NCBI RefSeq assembly: GCF_036492835.1
Contig: NZ_AP025314.1
Location: 1,860,001 to 1,924,000 of the forward strand
Reading direction: 5' to 3'
DNA: 64,000 bases
DNA from: Fulvitalea axinellae
Lineage (GTDB): Bacteria; Bacteroidota; Bacteroidia; Cytophagales; Cyclobacteriaceae
A program made the position numbers and the translations under genes. Shown here piece by piece: positions 16,680 through 25,671 of the stretch. The notes below the pieces were generated by a model that worked only from the letters and a program-made list of their open reading frames with translations, ran no database searches and was not told the origin of the DNA. Within the stretch, counting starts at the first letter, position 1, and each line of letters starts with the position of its first letter.

Positions 16680-18611
16680 TTATTGCAGGGGGATGGAGGT
16701 TTTGCCCTGCGATTTTACTTCGTAGGCGAAGGTCAGTTTTCGGCTCTTGGCGGGTTTTAGCTTGAGTTTCCATTTTAGCTTGCCCGTATTTTCTTCTTTT
16801 TCGGCCTGTGGTGCTTTGAGTAGTTTGACGCTCACGTCGGCCATTTGCGACACGGGCCATTGGTCAAGCACGGTAAGGTTGACGGGTACGTCCTTGTTAT
16901 TGCGGACGGTGATGTCCCAACCGGCGGTCTGGCGGGTGCCCGAGGAAAGTACCCGCTTCTGGGTGAAATCCTTGGCCCGAACCCTCTTGGCGATTACGCC
17001 ACGGTCTTGTCCGAGTGAAAGGCGCAGGGTATCTTGGGCTATGTCCGTATCGAGTTTGGAATCGCCTACGTACATTCCCTCATAATAAAGGCTCATGGGG
17101 CCGGACAGTAGGTGGTATTTTTCCCAGCCCGTTACCTCGGCGGTAAGGAAAACGTTGGTGTTGATTTTTGGTACGCACACGTGGCGGTAGCCGGCCTCTA
17201 GGCTATTGTTGGCCAAAATGACGGTGTTTTTTTTGTTGTCGCTCGGGATATTGTGGCGTTCCTCTATATCGAAACGCACGGCGGCTACGGACTCTGTTTT
17301 CATCACTTCGGGAGAAACTTTTGCTACCGAGGAGGTAAAGGATTGTTTGCGTTTGAATTTTCTGGATGCTTTCCTAGCTGTACCGTACCCTACCACTACG
17401 ACTTCATTTAGCGTTTGTAGGTCATTGGCCAAGTCGATATTGATGACATTCTTTTTTACGTAAATATTTTCGGTTATGAAGCCAATATAGTTTACCGAAA
17501 TTACCCGTTGTTTTGAGGGAAGCTTGAGCTCGTACCTACCGTTGATATCGGTAACGACGCCAATTGTTGTACCAGTTACAACGATATTGGCCCCAATGAG
17601 TGGTTCGTTTGTCTCTTTGTCGGTTATTATTCCCCTTATCGTCACTCCACCTTCCATCGGGATGTTGTTGCCTCTTTGCGTTACACGTCCTTGGTTACGA
17701 GGTTTTGCCTGTGGGCTTGCCGTACCTCGGATCTTGATTTTGGCGGGTGCGCCCAAATACCAAGGCTTCATGGCCGGTAGTTGTCCGTCTTGGTTGGGGT
17801 CGGCGGAGGAGACGGAGAGACGGACATTTTTCCAGTCTTCGCCGGTATTTTGCCTGATATCCGCTTTGTAAGTGAGTTGAAGCGGATCGGTAAGTGAGCT
17901 GACCCGGGCGTCGTAGCGAGGCGACCAAGTGGCGTTCTTGACGAAGTAACTCAGGTTTAGGGTCGAGTTAAACCCGTTTTGGCTGGTAACGGTAACTTCC
18001 GCCTGCCCGACGGGATCGGTTTTGGTATTGCCCAAAGCCCCGATTTCTTTGCGAATGCGGATTACGCTGTCGGTGAGAACTTCCTTCTTTCTGCCGATTT
18101 TGATTCTGTCAAGACGTATGGCGTTTATTCTGCTTCGGTAGAAGTCGGCGGCTTGGCGGAGTTGGTTGATATCCAACGCCTCGTTGGTTCCGGAGAGTTT
18201 TCGGTTCGCTTCAAGTAACGCTAGTTCTTCGCCCAGAGCTTGGTCTTGTGCGTCCAAGGTTTTGGAGCGCAGGTCCAAGTTTTCCGCTATGCTTTCCAGT
18301 TTTCGAATCTTTGCTGTCGGAGCGGGAGAGTTGAGGTGATTGCGCAGGAAGTTTACCGAGAGAATGGTGAAATTGCCCTTGCCTCCGGCCTGTAGACTGT
18401 TAGCGTCCAAATTGTAGGGAAGATTATCGAAGAGCAAAACCCGTTGTCCGGCCGGTACTTGGGCCTTGGCCTGGCGGAAGACTTGTGCGCCGTTGCGGTA
18501 TACGGTTACGCTTTTGATCTTGGACGGGACCTTTTGGGTTTTGAATTGCGCTTGCGCTCCAAAAGCCAAAAAAAGCAGAGCCCATGCAATATATATAGGT
18601 GTCGTTTTCAT
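16680..18611 (-). CDS. MuiA-like DUF4139 protein with carboxypeptidase-regulatory and SusC-plug-like insert (643 aa)
   Basis: A signal peptide (IAWALLFLAFGAQAQ) leads into a DUF4140-type N-terminal domain (SVTVYRNGAQVFRQAKA), a coiled-coil region (about 90-190) and the DUF4139 beta domain (WSPRYDARVSSLTDPLQLTY). Between the two parts of DUF4139, at about residues 320-420, sits an insert beginning GVTIRGIITDKETNEPLIGA, a CarboxypepD_reg-like domain, and ending NEVVVVGYGTARK, the motif that in SusC proteins joins that domain to the TonB-dependent plug. The C-terminal half resumes DUF4139 (YYEGMYVGDSKLDTDIAQD). It is the second gene of a two-gene operon with its paralogue, 27 bases apart. MuiA-like proteins are probably envelope proteins; the molecular function is not known to me. 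Confidence 0.85.
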   Translation of the reverse strand: MKTTPIYIAWALLFLAFGAQAQFKTQKVPSKIKSVTVYRNGAQVFRQAKAQVPAGQRVLLFDNLPYNLDANSLQAGGKGNFTILSVNFLRNHLNSPAPTAKIRKLESIAENLDLRSKTLDAQDQALGEELALLEANRKLSGTNEALDINQLRQAADFYRSRINAIRLDRIKIGRKKEVLTDSVIRIRKEIGALGNTKTDPVGQAEVTVTSQNGFNSTLNLSYFVKNATWSPRYDARVSSLTDPLQLTYKADIRQNTGEDWKNVRLSVSSADPNQDGQLPAMKPWYLGAPAKIKIRGTASPQAKPRNQGRVTQRGNNIPMEGGVTIRGIITDKETNEPLIGANIVVTGTTIGVVTDINGRYELKLPSKQRVISVNYIGFITENIYVKKNVINIDLANDLQTLNEVVVVGYGTARKASRKFKRKQSFTSSVAKVSPEVMKTESVAAVRFDIEERHNIPSDNKKNTVILANNSLEAGYRHVCVPKINTNVFLTAEVTGWEKYHLLSGPMSLYYEGMYVGDSKLDTDIAQDTLRLSLGQDRGVIAKRVRAKDFTQKRVLSSGTRQTAGWDITVRNNKDVPVNLTVLDQWPVSQMADVSVKLLKAPQAEKEENTGKLKWKLKLKPAKSRKLTFAYEVKSQGKTSIPLQ

Positions 18612-18638
18612 TTTTGATCTGATTTTGGAGTGGAAGAC

Positions 18639-20285
18639 CTATTGCATTTGGACCGTTATATTCTTCGGCGCTTTTACTTCATAGGCGAAGAAAAGAGTTT
18701 TCTTGGCCATTGGCTTTAGCTTTAGCTTCCAAGTAAGTTTGCCGTTGTCCTCATTTTTCGACGCCCCTTGGGCCTGTAAAAGCTTTACGCTGATATTGTT
18801 GCGACGGGAGACGGGCCACTGGTCCGTAACGGTGAGGTTGACAGGCGTCTTTTTGTTATTGCGAATCAGGATTTCCCAGCCGGCGCTTTGCTTGCGGGCA
18901 TTCGAGAGTGTTTGGTTTTTGCTGAAGGCCTTTTTCTTTACGCGCTCTACCACTACGCCACGGTCTTGCCCAAGTGAAAGCCTAAGTGTGTCCGTTGCGA
19001 TATTGGTATTAAGTTCCGAGTCGCCTACATACATGCCTTCGTAGTAGAGGCTCATTTCGCCGGACAGAAGATCGAGACTCTCCCAGCCGGTAAGGTCGGC
19101 TGTTAGGAATACGGCGGTGTTGAGCTTGGGTACGCAATGGTGGCTGTAGTCGGCCTGTAATTTATGGCGGGCTAGGGTGACAGTGCGGTTTTCTCCGTCG
19201 CTTTCCAAAGTGTAAGGCTCCTCTATATCGAAACGAACAGCTCCGGAAGTGCGGATTGCGGTGGTTTTTGGACCTCTTTTGCTGTCGTATTGGAACATTG
19301 TTTCGGAGTCATCTTCATCTTCAACTTCCATTTCAAAATCAATATCTTCATCGTCCGCCATCTCGCTAATCTGTACTCCGGCGACTTTGTCCTGTAAGGA
19401 CTGGAATAATTGAGGGGACGATTGGCGAATATACCAAGGATGAAGCTCTGGAAGCTGGCCGGACATATCCGGATTTGCGGAGGAAACGCTTAAGCGGACT
19501 CTTTCCCACTTTTCCCCCGTCATTTGGAAAATATCGGCTTTGTAGCTAAGGCGGAGTGGCTTATTAAGGCTGGCTACCCGGGCGTCGTAACGCGGTGTCC
19601 AGCCAGCGCCGTCTATAAAGTAGCCAAGCGCCATTTTGGTGGAGAAACCGCGTTTGCTTGTGACGGTGACCAGCACTTGCCCGACAGATTTTCCGGCGGG
19701 GCCGTGCAGTTTGGCCAATTCGTTTTTGATTCTGCGTAATTGATCACGGTCCGTTTTGACTTGTTGCTTTAGCTGTATGGTGCTTTGCAGGATTTCGTTA
19801 AGACGCGTGCGGTAGAAGTCCGCGGCGGCTTTTAGTTGGTTGATGTCGAGGCCGGAATCTTTGCCACCCAAGTTGCGGTTTGCGGTAAGGAGTTGATGCT
19901 CATCTCCAAAGGCTTTGATTTTCGCTTCGGTTTCTTCTATCCGGTATTCGAGTTTTTTGGCTTTGGCCTTCAGTTCCCTGGTCTTGTTTTCGGGTTTTGG
20001 AGTTGCCAGGTAATTTTTGTTAAAGTTGACCGAAAGGATAGTGAAGTCGCCTTGGCCGCCCACTTGTACGCTCTTTGGACGGAGCGATGCGGGCAGGTTA
20101 TCGAAAACGAGCGTTCGTTTACCCGGCGGGCAGGTGACTTTTGCTTCACGATATATCTGTGCGCCGGAAAGAAAGACGGTTACGTCTTTTATTTTGGATT
20201 TGATGTTTTGGGTTTTGGTTTGGCCGAAAGTGGAAAAAGGTAAGTACGCCAAAGCCAAAGCGATAAAAATACGGCTTGTTCTCAT
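18639..20285 (-). CDS. MuiA-like DUF4139 protein (548 aa)
   Basis: Paralogue of the downstream gene, with the same order: signal peptide (IALALAYLPFSTFGQ), DUF4140-like start (DVTVFLSGAQIYREAKV), coiled coil (about 85-185), DUF4139 (WTPRYDARVASLNKPLRLSY; YYEGMYVGDSELNTNIATD). The insert position of the paralogue holds only a short stretch here, which includes LQDKVAGVQIS, close to the LQGKVAGVQV plug motif of SusC proteins, followed by an acidic Asp/Glu run. Start chosen at ATG 20285, directly before the signal peptide. Exported envelope protein; role not known. Confidence 0.85.
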   Translation of the reverse strand: MRTSRIFIALALAYLPFSTFGQTKTQNIKSKIKDVTVFLSGAQIYREAKVTCPPGKRTLVFDNLPASLRPKSVQVGGQGDFTILSVNFNKNYLATPKPENKTRELKAKAKKLEYRIEETEAKIKAFGDEHQLLTANRNLGGKDSGLDINQLKAAADFYRTRLNEILQSTIQLKQQVKTDRDQLRRIKNELAKLHGPAGKSVGQVLVTVTSKRGFSTKMALGYFIDGAGWTPRYDARVASLNKPLRLSYKADIFQMTGEKWERVRLSVSSANPDMSGQLPELHPWYIRQSSPQLFQSLQDKVAGVQISEMADDEDIDFEMEVEDEDDSETMFQYDSKRGPKTTAIRTSGAVRFDIEEPYTLESDGENRTVTLARHKLQADYSHHCVPKLNTAVFLTADLTGWESLDLLSGEMSLYYEGMYVGDSELNTNIATDTLRLSLGQDRGVVVERVKKKAFSKNQTLSNARKQSAGWEILIRNNKKTPVNLTVTDQWPVSRRNNISVKLLQAQGASKNEDNGKLTWKLKLKPMAKKTLFFAYEVKAPKNITVQMQ

Positions 20286-20579
20286 AATCGATAAATTTTT
20301 GAAACCGGCGACCATTCTAAGGTTCGGAGATTTGACTCTTAGTTGTGTGCGTTGATAATCCGGCTTCTTTAGTTTGTCTTAAGCAATATAGGGAATTGGC
20401 CTAATTAATGAATCTGTCTGCGCTTGTTTGTGAGTGATCATATTTTTAAATGGATTAAGCCGAGGGGTAATTGAGCGTTATGTATTCTCATTTCATTTTG
20501 GCTGGCACAAACGGTGATAAGAAGGTTAACAATGGAAAGGACTTGGGGTTGAACCTTAAACCAAAACCGTAATCGTCGC

Positions 20580-22448
20580 ATGTTCCGTTTCCGTGAGCGA
20601 AAAGAAAAGGGTGATGGGCTTCGGAATAAAAAGGGAAAGGCCGGGGGCGGTGTGGTTCAGCGTTATTCAAAAGTGCCCGCCGGCGGATATGTTCCGGGTA
20701 AAGGAGGCGTGGCATTTTCGCATTTGGCTTTGGAACGTTTGGAGGAGCTTGCCCGATGCGTATCGGAGCGGTCCGAGTTTTTTGGAGAGGGGGAAGGACA
20801 TTTTACCAAAAGAAAAGTACCGGAGGGACATCTTCTGGAAGAAGGCCGACGGGAGTCTCGCCCAGGTCTGAAGGTGGCGGATGACGAGGCCTTCGCTTTG
20901 GAGGACAGCCCCGAGCGTGTCGGGCGGTTTTTTACTACGGAAGATGTGGTGAGGCATTCGAACGGTGTTTTCGAGTCTTCGGCTTCGCTGGTCAGGTTTG
21001 TGATGGACAAAGGGAACAGTTTGGTTTTGGGCAGTTCCGGTAAAGAGCTGTTTTCCGTTGTGCCTGATTTGTCCACGATAGACGGTTGTGTGGATTGCTC
21101 CGAGATGGCGGGCAGGATTATGGGAGCGACGGGGGATTTGACCCAAGCGGTTGTTTTCGGTAGTGATAATTATGAAGTGCCGTCAATTGCGGAGTCGGGA
21201 ATGACAAGGAAGGCTTTTGAGGGAATGGAGGCTGGAAAAAGTCCTAGAGAGAGTTTTCCCGAAGGTGAGCGCTTTCACACGCCTTCAAAATCCGCGGAGG
21301 TTTTAAGGGAGACATTCAAGGAAACGCCAGAGTCGGTTTTGACGGAACGCGCCAAGTTTTGGGGCGTTAACGAATCTGCGTGCCCGGAGGTGGGCGAGGC
21401 GTATTTGAAACTGGCTCCTCTGTGGGACGAGGAAGAGGAAATTGGCGGAGCGTTGGGTGTCTTCGGGGAGAGACTTGAAAGGCTTTACGGGAAATACGGC
21501 TTGGGAAAAGGGGCCAAGGCACCGGAGGAAATGATCAGGGAACAGACAAAAATCCTGTGGAATATGCATTACGGGGCCGTGGTGGCCAGAAGCGGGTCGG
21601 ATTCGGTGACATTGGAAAATTATACGTGGTATTTGCGTCCTGTAAAAGAGCTAATTGCGGCTTTTGAACGGTTGTGGCTTCGTTTCGGAATGTTTCGGGA
21701 TTTGGTGGAGAGGTATTTCGAGCATAAAAAAGAGGAGCCGGTGTTGTCTTCGGCGGTTTACATTTTGTGGGAAGAGGCCGCGGGCATACTGAAATTTGGA
21801 GAATCGGTTTTGGATGAAGGTTCGGATCTTCGGAAAAGAGTTTGCCTGGTAAGGGAAGAATTTAAAAAGAACCTGTCATTCTCGGATTTCAGGGAACAGC
21901 CTTATCACTTCAAGATGTACGGTACGGATAAGGGTTACAGTTTTCATGAGGAGTGGTCGGATACATTACCTGCGGGATCAGTGACCTTTAGGGTTCGGGA
22001 ATCATACGGCTTGCATGTGGAGGAGTTATGGCAGACGGTCATAGGGAAATGGCGGAGTTTAGGGGAAACCGTAGCGGTTTTGGGGAGAAGTGAGTGTCAG
22101 GAATGGTCAGCGAGTTTGCTTCAAAGAATGAAGGAAAAGGAAGCTGAAATGGAAAAAGAATACAACGACCGACTGCGTTCAAGTGGCGAACTGAAAGCGG
22201 TGGCGGAATTGAAAAATGAAGCCTTGGACAGAATAAGGGAGATGGCGCTCGGAGCCCTCGCCGACGAATTTTCCGAGGTTGTGGGAATAGCGATGCCGGG
22301 CGGAAAGAAAGAAGCGTTACAGTCTTTGCGACGTGTGCGTAAAGACTGTAACGATGCCGAAACAGAACAACGCTTGGAAGCGTTCGCCTCTTGGTTTGGA
22401 CCTGTATATAAAGCTCTGGATGGTGGCCGGTCTTTTCTGCCGTTTTAG
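20580..22448 (+). CDS. Hypothetical protein with N-terminal VVQR motif (622 aa)
   Basis: No family recognised. The first 45 residues are basic, Gly-rich and contain GGGVVQRYSKVPAGGYVPG; short disordered starts with a V/I-Q-R motif are something I associate with extracellular contractile injection system cargo and polymorphic toxins, a weak analogy. The rest is helix-rich, with conserved-looking Trp/Tyr-rich blocks (ENYTWYLRPVKELIAAFERL, about 345-365) and a C-terminal coiled-coil region (about 515-560). No signal peptide or membrane segment. It is transcribed alone, divergent from the MuiA operon, and its stop overlaps the convergent IclR gene by 4 bases. The long frame with consistent codon use supports a real gene; the start is the first ATG of the frame and uncertain. 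Confidence 0.7.
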   Translation: MFRFRERKEKGDGLRNKKGKAGGGVVQRYSKVPAGGYVPGKGGVAFSHLALERLEELARCVSERSEFFGEGEGHFTKRKVPEGHLLEEGRRESRPGLKVADDEAFALEDSPERVGRFFTTEDVVRHSNGVFESSASLVRFVMDKGNSLVLGSSGKELFSVVPDLSTIDGCVDCSEMAGRIMGATGDLTQAVVFGSDNYEVPSIAESGMTRKAFEGMEAGKSPRESFPEGERFHTPSKSAEVLRETFKETPESVLTERAKFWGVNESACPEVGEAYLKLAPLWDEEEEIGGALGVFGERLERLYGKYGLGKGAKAPEEMIREQTKILWNMHYGAVVARSGSDSVTLENYTWYLRPVKELIAAFERLWLRFGMFRDLVERYFEHKKEEPVLSSAVYILWEEAAGILKFGESVLDEGSDLRKRVCLVREEFKKNLSFSDFREQPYHFKMYGTDKGYSFHEEWSDTLPAGSVTFRVRESYGLHVEELWQTVIGKWRSLGETVAVLGRSECQEWSASLLQRMKEKEAEMEKEYNDRLRSSGELKAVAELKNEALDRIREMALGALADEFSEVVGIAMPGGKKEALQSLRRVRKDCNDAETEQRLEAFASWFGPVYKALDGGRSFLPF

Positions 22449-23239
22449 GTCGTTTGCGGCTTCTTTTCCGTATAACCCAATTTTTCTGAGAGTTTTTGGC
22501 ATTCGGCCTTCATGAACTCTCCGATTTTGGGAAAATCCGATTCGGGAATACGGAAAGCCGGGCCCGTCATCCAGATAACGGCGATTACCTGTCCGTGTTG
22601 GTTGTGAATAGGGGAAGCTACGCAATGTACGCCGTCAATTTCTTCCGCCCTATCAACGGAATAACCCTGCTCTTTGATTCTGTGGAGCTCCGGGAAAAGC
22701 GTCTCTTTCGTGCAGAGTGTTCTTTCGTTGAATTTTGTCAGCGTCAGGCCGTTGACGAGATCTTCATATCTTTCTTCAGGTAGGTTTGCCAAAAAGACCT
22801 TTCCGGGCGCCGAGGCGTGCAGGACGAAAGACCTTCGCGGTTTAAGGAAAAAAGTGAAAGGATGGTCGCCCATCACTTGGTCCATCAACGATACTTCGTT
22901 GTTCATCAACACTCCGAGCAAAACAGTTTCGTGAAATTCGTCACGGATACGCTCCATTACCGGCAAGGCTTTCGCCATCAGGCTCTCTTCGCCGATAGAG
23001 GCAAGACCAACCTGCAGGAACTTTCTCGAAAGGCTGAACTTTCCGGTAATATCGTCCTGGAGAAAAAATCCTTCGTGCTTCAGCGTGTAGCAGATTCTGA
23101 AAATGGTTGTTTTTGCAACGTCCAATGAGTCAGTGAGTTCTTGGACTGTGGCTCCGGCCGGTTGGTTGGTAAGGAAGTTGATGACCTGGACGGCCTTTGT
23201 CAGGTTTGGGGCTATGTACTTTTTGTCCAGTTCGGGCAT
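22445..23239 (-). CDS. IclR-family transcriptional regulator (264 aa)
   Basis: An N-terminal winged helix at about residues 10-75 (KAVQVINFLTNQPAGATVQE, LDVAKTTIFRICYTL) and a C-terminal IclR effector-binding domain (about 85-250: VLHASAPGKVFLANL, GYSVDRAEEIDGVHCVASPI, GPAFRI). Start chosen at ATG 23239, which opens into the typical N-terminus; upstream in-frame codons are low-complexity. It is divergent from the alcohol dehydrogenase-kinase operon, and a near-perfect palindrome lies between them, so it most likely controls that operon in response to a pathway metabolite. Confidence 0.92.
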   Translation of the reverse strand: MPELDKKYIAPNLTKAVQVINFLTNQPAGATVQELTDSLDVAKTTIFRICYTLKHEGFFLQDDITGKFSLSRKFLQVGLASIGEESLMAKALPVMERIRDEFHETVLLGVLMNNEVSLMDQVMGDHPFTFFLKPRRSFVLHASAPGKVFLANLPEERYEDLVNGLTLTKFNERTLCTKETLFPELHRIKEQGYSVDRAEEIDGVHCVASPIHNQHGQVIAVIWMTGPAFRIPESDFPKIGEFMKAECQKLSEKLGYTEKKPQTT

Positions 23240-23404
23240 GTTCTTTTTTTCAGTTTTAAAATAAATAGTCTCGCACAGGCGAAGTTTGGGTAATCCCGGA
23301 CGCGACACGAATTTTAAATTTATGACTAATCGGAGATTGATCAAAGTCCAAAAATCGTTTTTAAAAACCATTTCCGGGAGCAAGCAGACATACATCTACA
23401 TAAA

Positions 23405-23420
23405 GTTCATATGTATGAAC
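23405..23420. promoter_or_regulatory. Palindrome GTTCATA-TG-TATGAAC, candidate IclR operator
   Basis: Two perfect 7-base half-sites around a central TG, in the 388-base region between the divergent IclR gene and the catabolic operon, about 43 bases upstream of a candidate -7 box. Assignment to IclR is by position. Confidence 0.55.
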
Positions 23421-23439
23421 AAATTAAATCAACAAAACC

Positions 23440-23470
23440 TTGTTCCTTATTCGGAATATGGATAGTATTG
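23440..23470 (+). promoter_or_regulatory. Candidate promoter of the catabolic operon
   Basis: TTG 23440-23442, a 20-bp spacer, then TAGTATTG 23463-23470, one base off TAnnTTTG. It leaves a leader of about 150 bases before the first gene. Confidence 0.4.
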
Positions 23471-23627
23471 TTTGAAAATAAGGGGATTCGGTGCGGGTAA
23501 CACCGAAATTCCGACGGTGTACGGCACGCGTTCAAATGGGGCTTTTCGGTCTGGCATCCAGTCCGATGTTGAACGATGTGCCGGTTTCATCAATTATTGG
23601 AATTTGTTTTTTTATTTAGTGACGAGT

Positions 23628-24845
23628 ATGAACCCATTTGAATTTTATAACCCGGTTAGGGTTATTTTCGAGCCTGGCGGAGTAGCCAAGGTAGGTGCGG
23701 TGGCGGAACCGTATGGAAAAAATGTCTTGTTGGTCTCTTATGGAGAAAATACGTTTTTGACCGACGTTTTAGACAAGGTAACGGCTTCGTTACAGGAGCG
23801 GGAAATTATCGTAAGCCCCTTTTTTGAGATTTCTCCCAACCCTACCATTGAGGAAGTGGGCAGAGGCGTTGAATTATGCAAAAAAGAGAAAATTGATTTG
23901 GTGATAGGCGTTGGTGGCGGATCGGTAATGGACGCAGCCAAGGCGATCGCCGCCGGAGTATACTACGAAGGTGATTTGTGGAATATGGTGGCGTCAAGCC
24001 ACAAAGCCGGAAGTACGGTGGCGTTTCCGTCAAAGGCTTTGCCTACCGTGATGGTGCCGACCATGGCCGCCACCGGTTCCGAGATGAACTGTTGCGCCGT
24101 GCTTTCTAACGAGGCGACAAAGGAAAAATCTTACGTTTGGGACGATTGTCTCTTCCCGCAGGCCGCCGTCGTGGATTCTGAGCTTACGTTCTCGTTGCCG
24201 GCTTATCAGACGGCTTGCGGAGCTGCGGATATATTCTCGCATGCTTTAGAATTCTATATCAACGGATTGGAAGACACACCGGTGAATTATCCGATTCAGG
24301 AAGGATTACTCAGGACCGTTTTGCTCCGCGCAGAGGAAGTTTTGGAAAACCCGAACAGCCTTCAGGGCCGTACGGACCTTCAGTGGGCTTCGATCGTGGC
24401 TTTGTGCGGGATTTCGCAGCCAGGTAACGCCTGGACGCCGATGCACCAAGTGGGGCACGTACTTTCCGCCCGTTTCGGCGTGGCGCACGGAGCTTCTTTG
24501 GCTTTGGTGATGCCGTCTTGGATGAGAAAAATGTGGCCGACGCGCAAAGAGCGCTACTTGGAATTCGCCACACGCGTAATGGACGTGCCTATGGGGGGGG
24601 AAGAATCGACAATCTTGGCGGGAATCGACGCGTTCGAGTCTTTCCTTAACAAAATCGGAATAGCCACCCGTCTCGACGCTTTCGGAATTAAGGAAGAAGA
24701 CCTTGACGATGTGGTGGCCGACGTAAGGCGTATCAGCTTCAATGATGATGATATGTTGCCGTCGCACACGCCGTTGACCGCCGAGACGATCAGGGAAATC
24801 CTGACTATCGCCTTGACGAAAGATGCGGAGAAACAACTTTTTTAA
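23628..24845 (+). CDS. Iron-containing alcohol dehydrogenase (405 aa)
   Basis: Group III (Fe-dependent) alcohol dehydrogenase of the YqhD/BdhA-like type. The nucleotide-binding GGGSVMDAAKAIAA motif is at about residues 97-110. Metal-binding residues lie in DIFSHALEFY and HQVGHVLSARFGVAHGASLA. Start chosen at ATG 23628, which gives the family-typical MNPFEFYNPVRVIFEPG. It interconverts an alcohol and an aldehyde or ketone with NAD(P)H in the cytoplasm. First gene of a four-gene operon; in that context it may oxidise the substrate or reduce the aldehyde released by the DeoC-type aldolase. Substrate not determinable. Confidence 0.93.
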   Translation: MNPFEFYNPVRVIFEPGGVAKVGAVAEPYGKNVLLVSYGENTFLTDVLDKVTASLQEREIIVSPFFEISPNPTIEEVGRGVELCKKEKIDLVIGVGGGSVMDAAKAIAAGVYYEGDLWNMVASSHKAGSTVAFPSKALPTVMVPTMAATGSEMNCCAVLSNEATKEKSYVWDDCLFPQAAVVDSELTFSLPAYQTACGAADIFSHALEFYINGLEDTPVNYPIQEGLLRTVLLRAEEVLENPNSLQGRTDLQWASIVALCGISQPGNAWTPMHQVGHVLSARFGVAHGASLALVMPSWMRKMWPTRKERYLEFATRVMDVPMGGEESTILAGIDAFESFLNKIGIATRLDAFGIKEEDLDDVVADVRRISFNDDDMLPSHTPLTAETIREILTIALTKDAEKQLF

Positions 24846-24856
24846 AAGCAGAAGAT

Positions 24857-25615
24857 ATGGAGCAGATTTTTAATGTAAAGGGAAAAAGCGGTTTTATAAC
24901 CGGCGCCGGTGGCGGAATCGGATCCTTTTTGGCCAAAGAGCTGGCTAAGGCTGGCGTAAATTTGGCATTGGTGGATCTGGATACGCAGAAAGTTGGCCCG
25001 ATGGCCGAAGAGCTGTCCGGCGAGTTTGGCGTTGTGACGAAAGCCTACGCCTGCGACGTTACGGATCCGGAATCGGTAAAACGGATGACTGAGCGTTATT
25101 CGGAAGATTTCCCGGCGCTGGATTTCGCGATCAACAACGCCGGAATCGCCAATATCGAAAAGGCGATGGATATCTCTTACGAGGATTTCAAAAAGGTGGT
25201 GGACGTAAACCTGAACGGTGTTTTTCTTTGCGCCCAAGCCGCCGCTCGTTTGATGAAAGGCCGTGGAGGCTCTATCGTGAATATGGCCTCGATGTCCGCG
25301 CATATCGTGAACGTACCACAGACTATCGCCAATTATTGCGCCTCGAAAGGCGGCGTAAAAACGCTGACCAAAGCGCTGGCCGTTGAGTGGGCGCAGGAAA
25401 ATATTAGGGTAAACAGCGTAAGTCCGGGATATATCGCTACGGAATTGGTGGCGGGAATGAAGGATTACCACCCGGGCTGGATTTCGAGAATCCCGATGGG
25501 AAGGCTCGGAAAGCCGGAAGACTTGATCGGCTTGTTTGTGTACTTGCTCAGCGACGCTTCGGCGTATATGACCGGAAGCGATTTGATTATCGACGGCGGG
25601 TACACTTCCTTGTAA
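24857..25615 (+). CDS. Short-chain dehydrogenase/reductase (252 aa)
   Basis: Classical SDR of usual length. Rossmann motif TGAGGGIG at about residues 15-22, NNAG at about 93-96, active-site Ser in MASMSAH, and YCASKGG supplying the catalytic Tyr/Lys. The C-terminal segment (GSDLIIDGGYTSL) is typical of polyol/sugar SDRs. It follows the alcohol dehydrogenase by 11 bases and precedes the aldolase. Probably oxidises a polyol or sugar hydroxyl with NAD; the exact substrate is unknown. Confidence 0.93.
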   Translation: MEQIFNVKGKSGFITGAGGGIGSFLAKELAKAGVNLALVDLDTQKVGPMAEELSGEFGVVTKAYACDVTDPESVKRMTERYSEDFPALDFAINNAGIANIEKAMDISYEDFKKVVDVNLNGVFLCAQAAARLMKGRGGSIVNMASMSAHIVNVPQTIANYCASKGGVKTLTKALAVEWAQENIRVNSVSPGYIATELVAGMKDYHPGWISRIPMGRLGKPEDLIGLFVYLLSDASAYMTGSDLIIDGGYTSL

Positions 25616-25671
25616 GCGCAGGTTTTTAGCAGAATTAATAAAGTAAAAGCGAGTAGGGAGGGGATTTGAAT

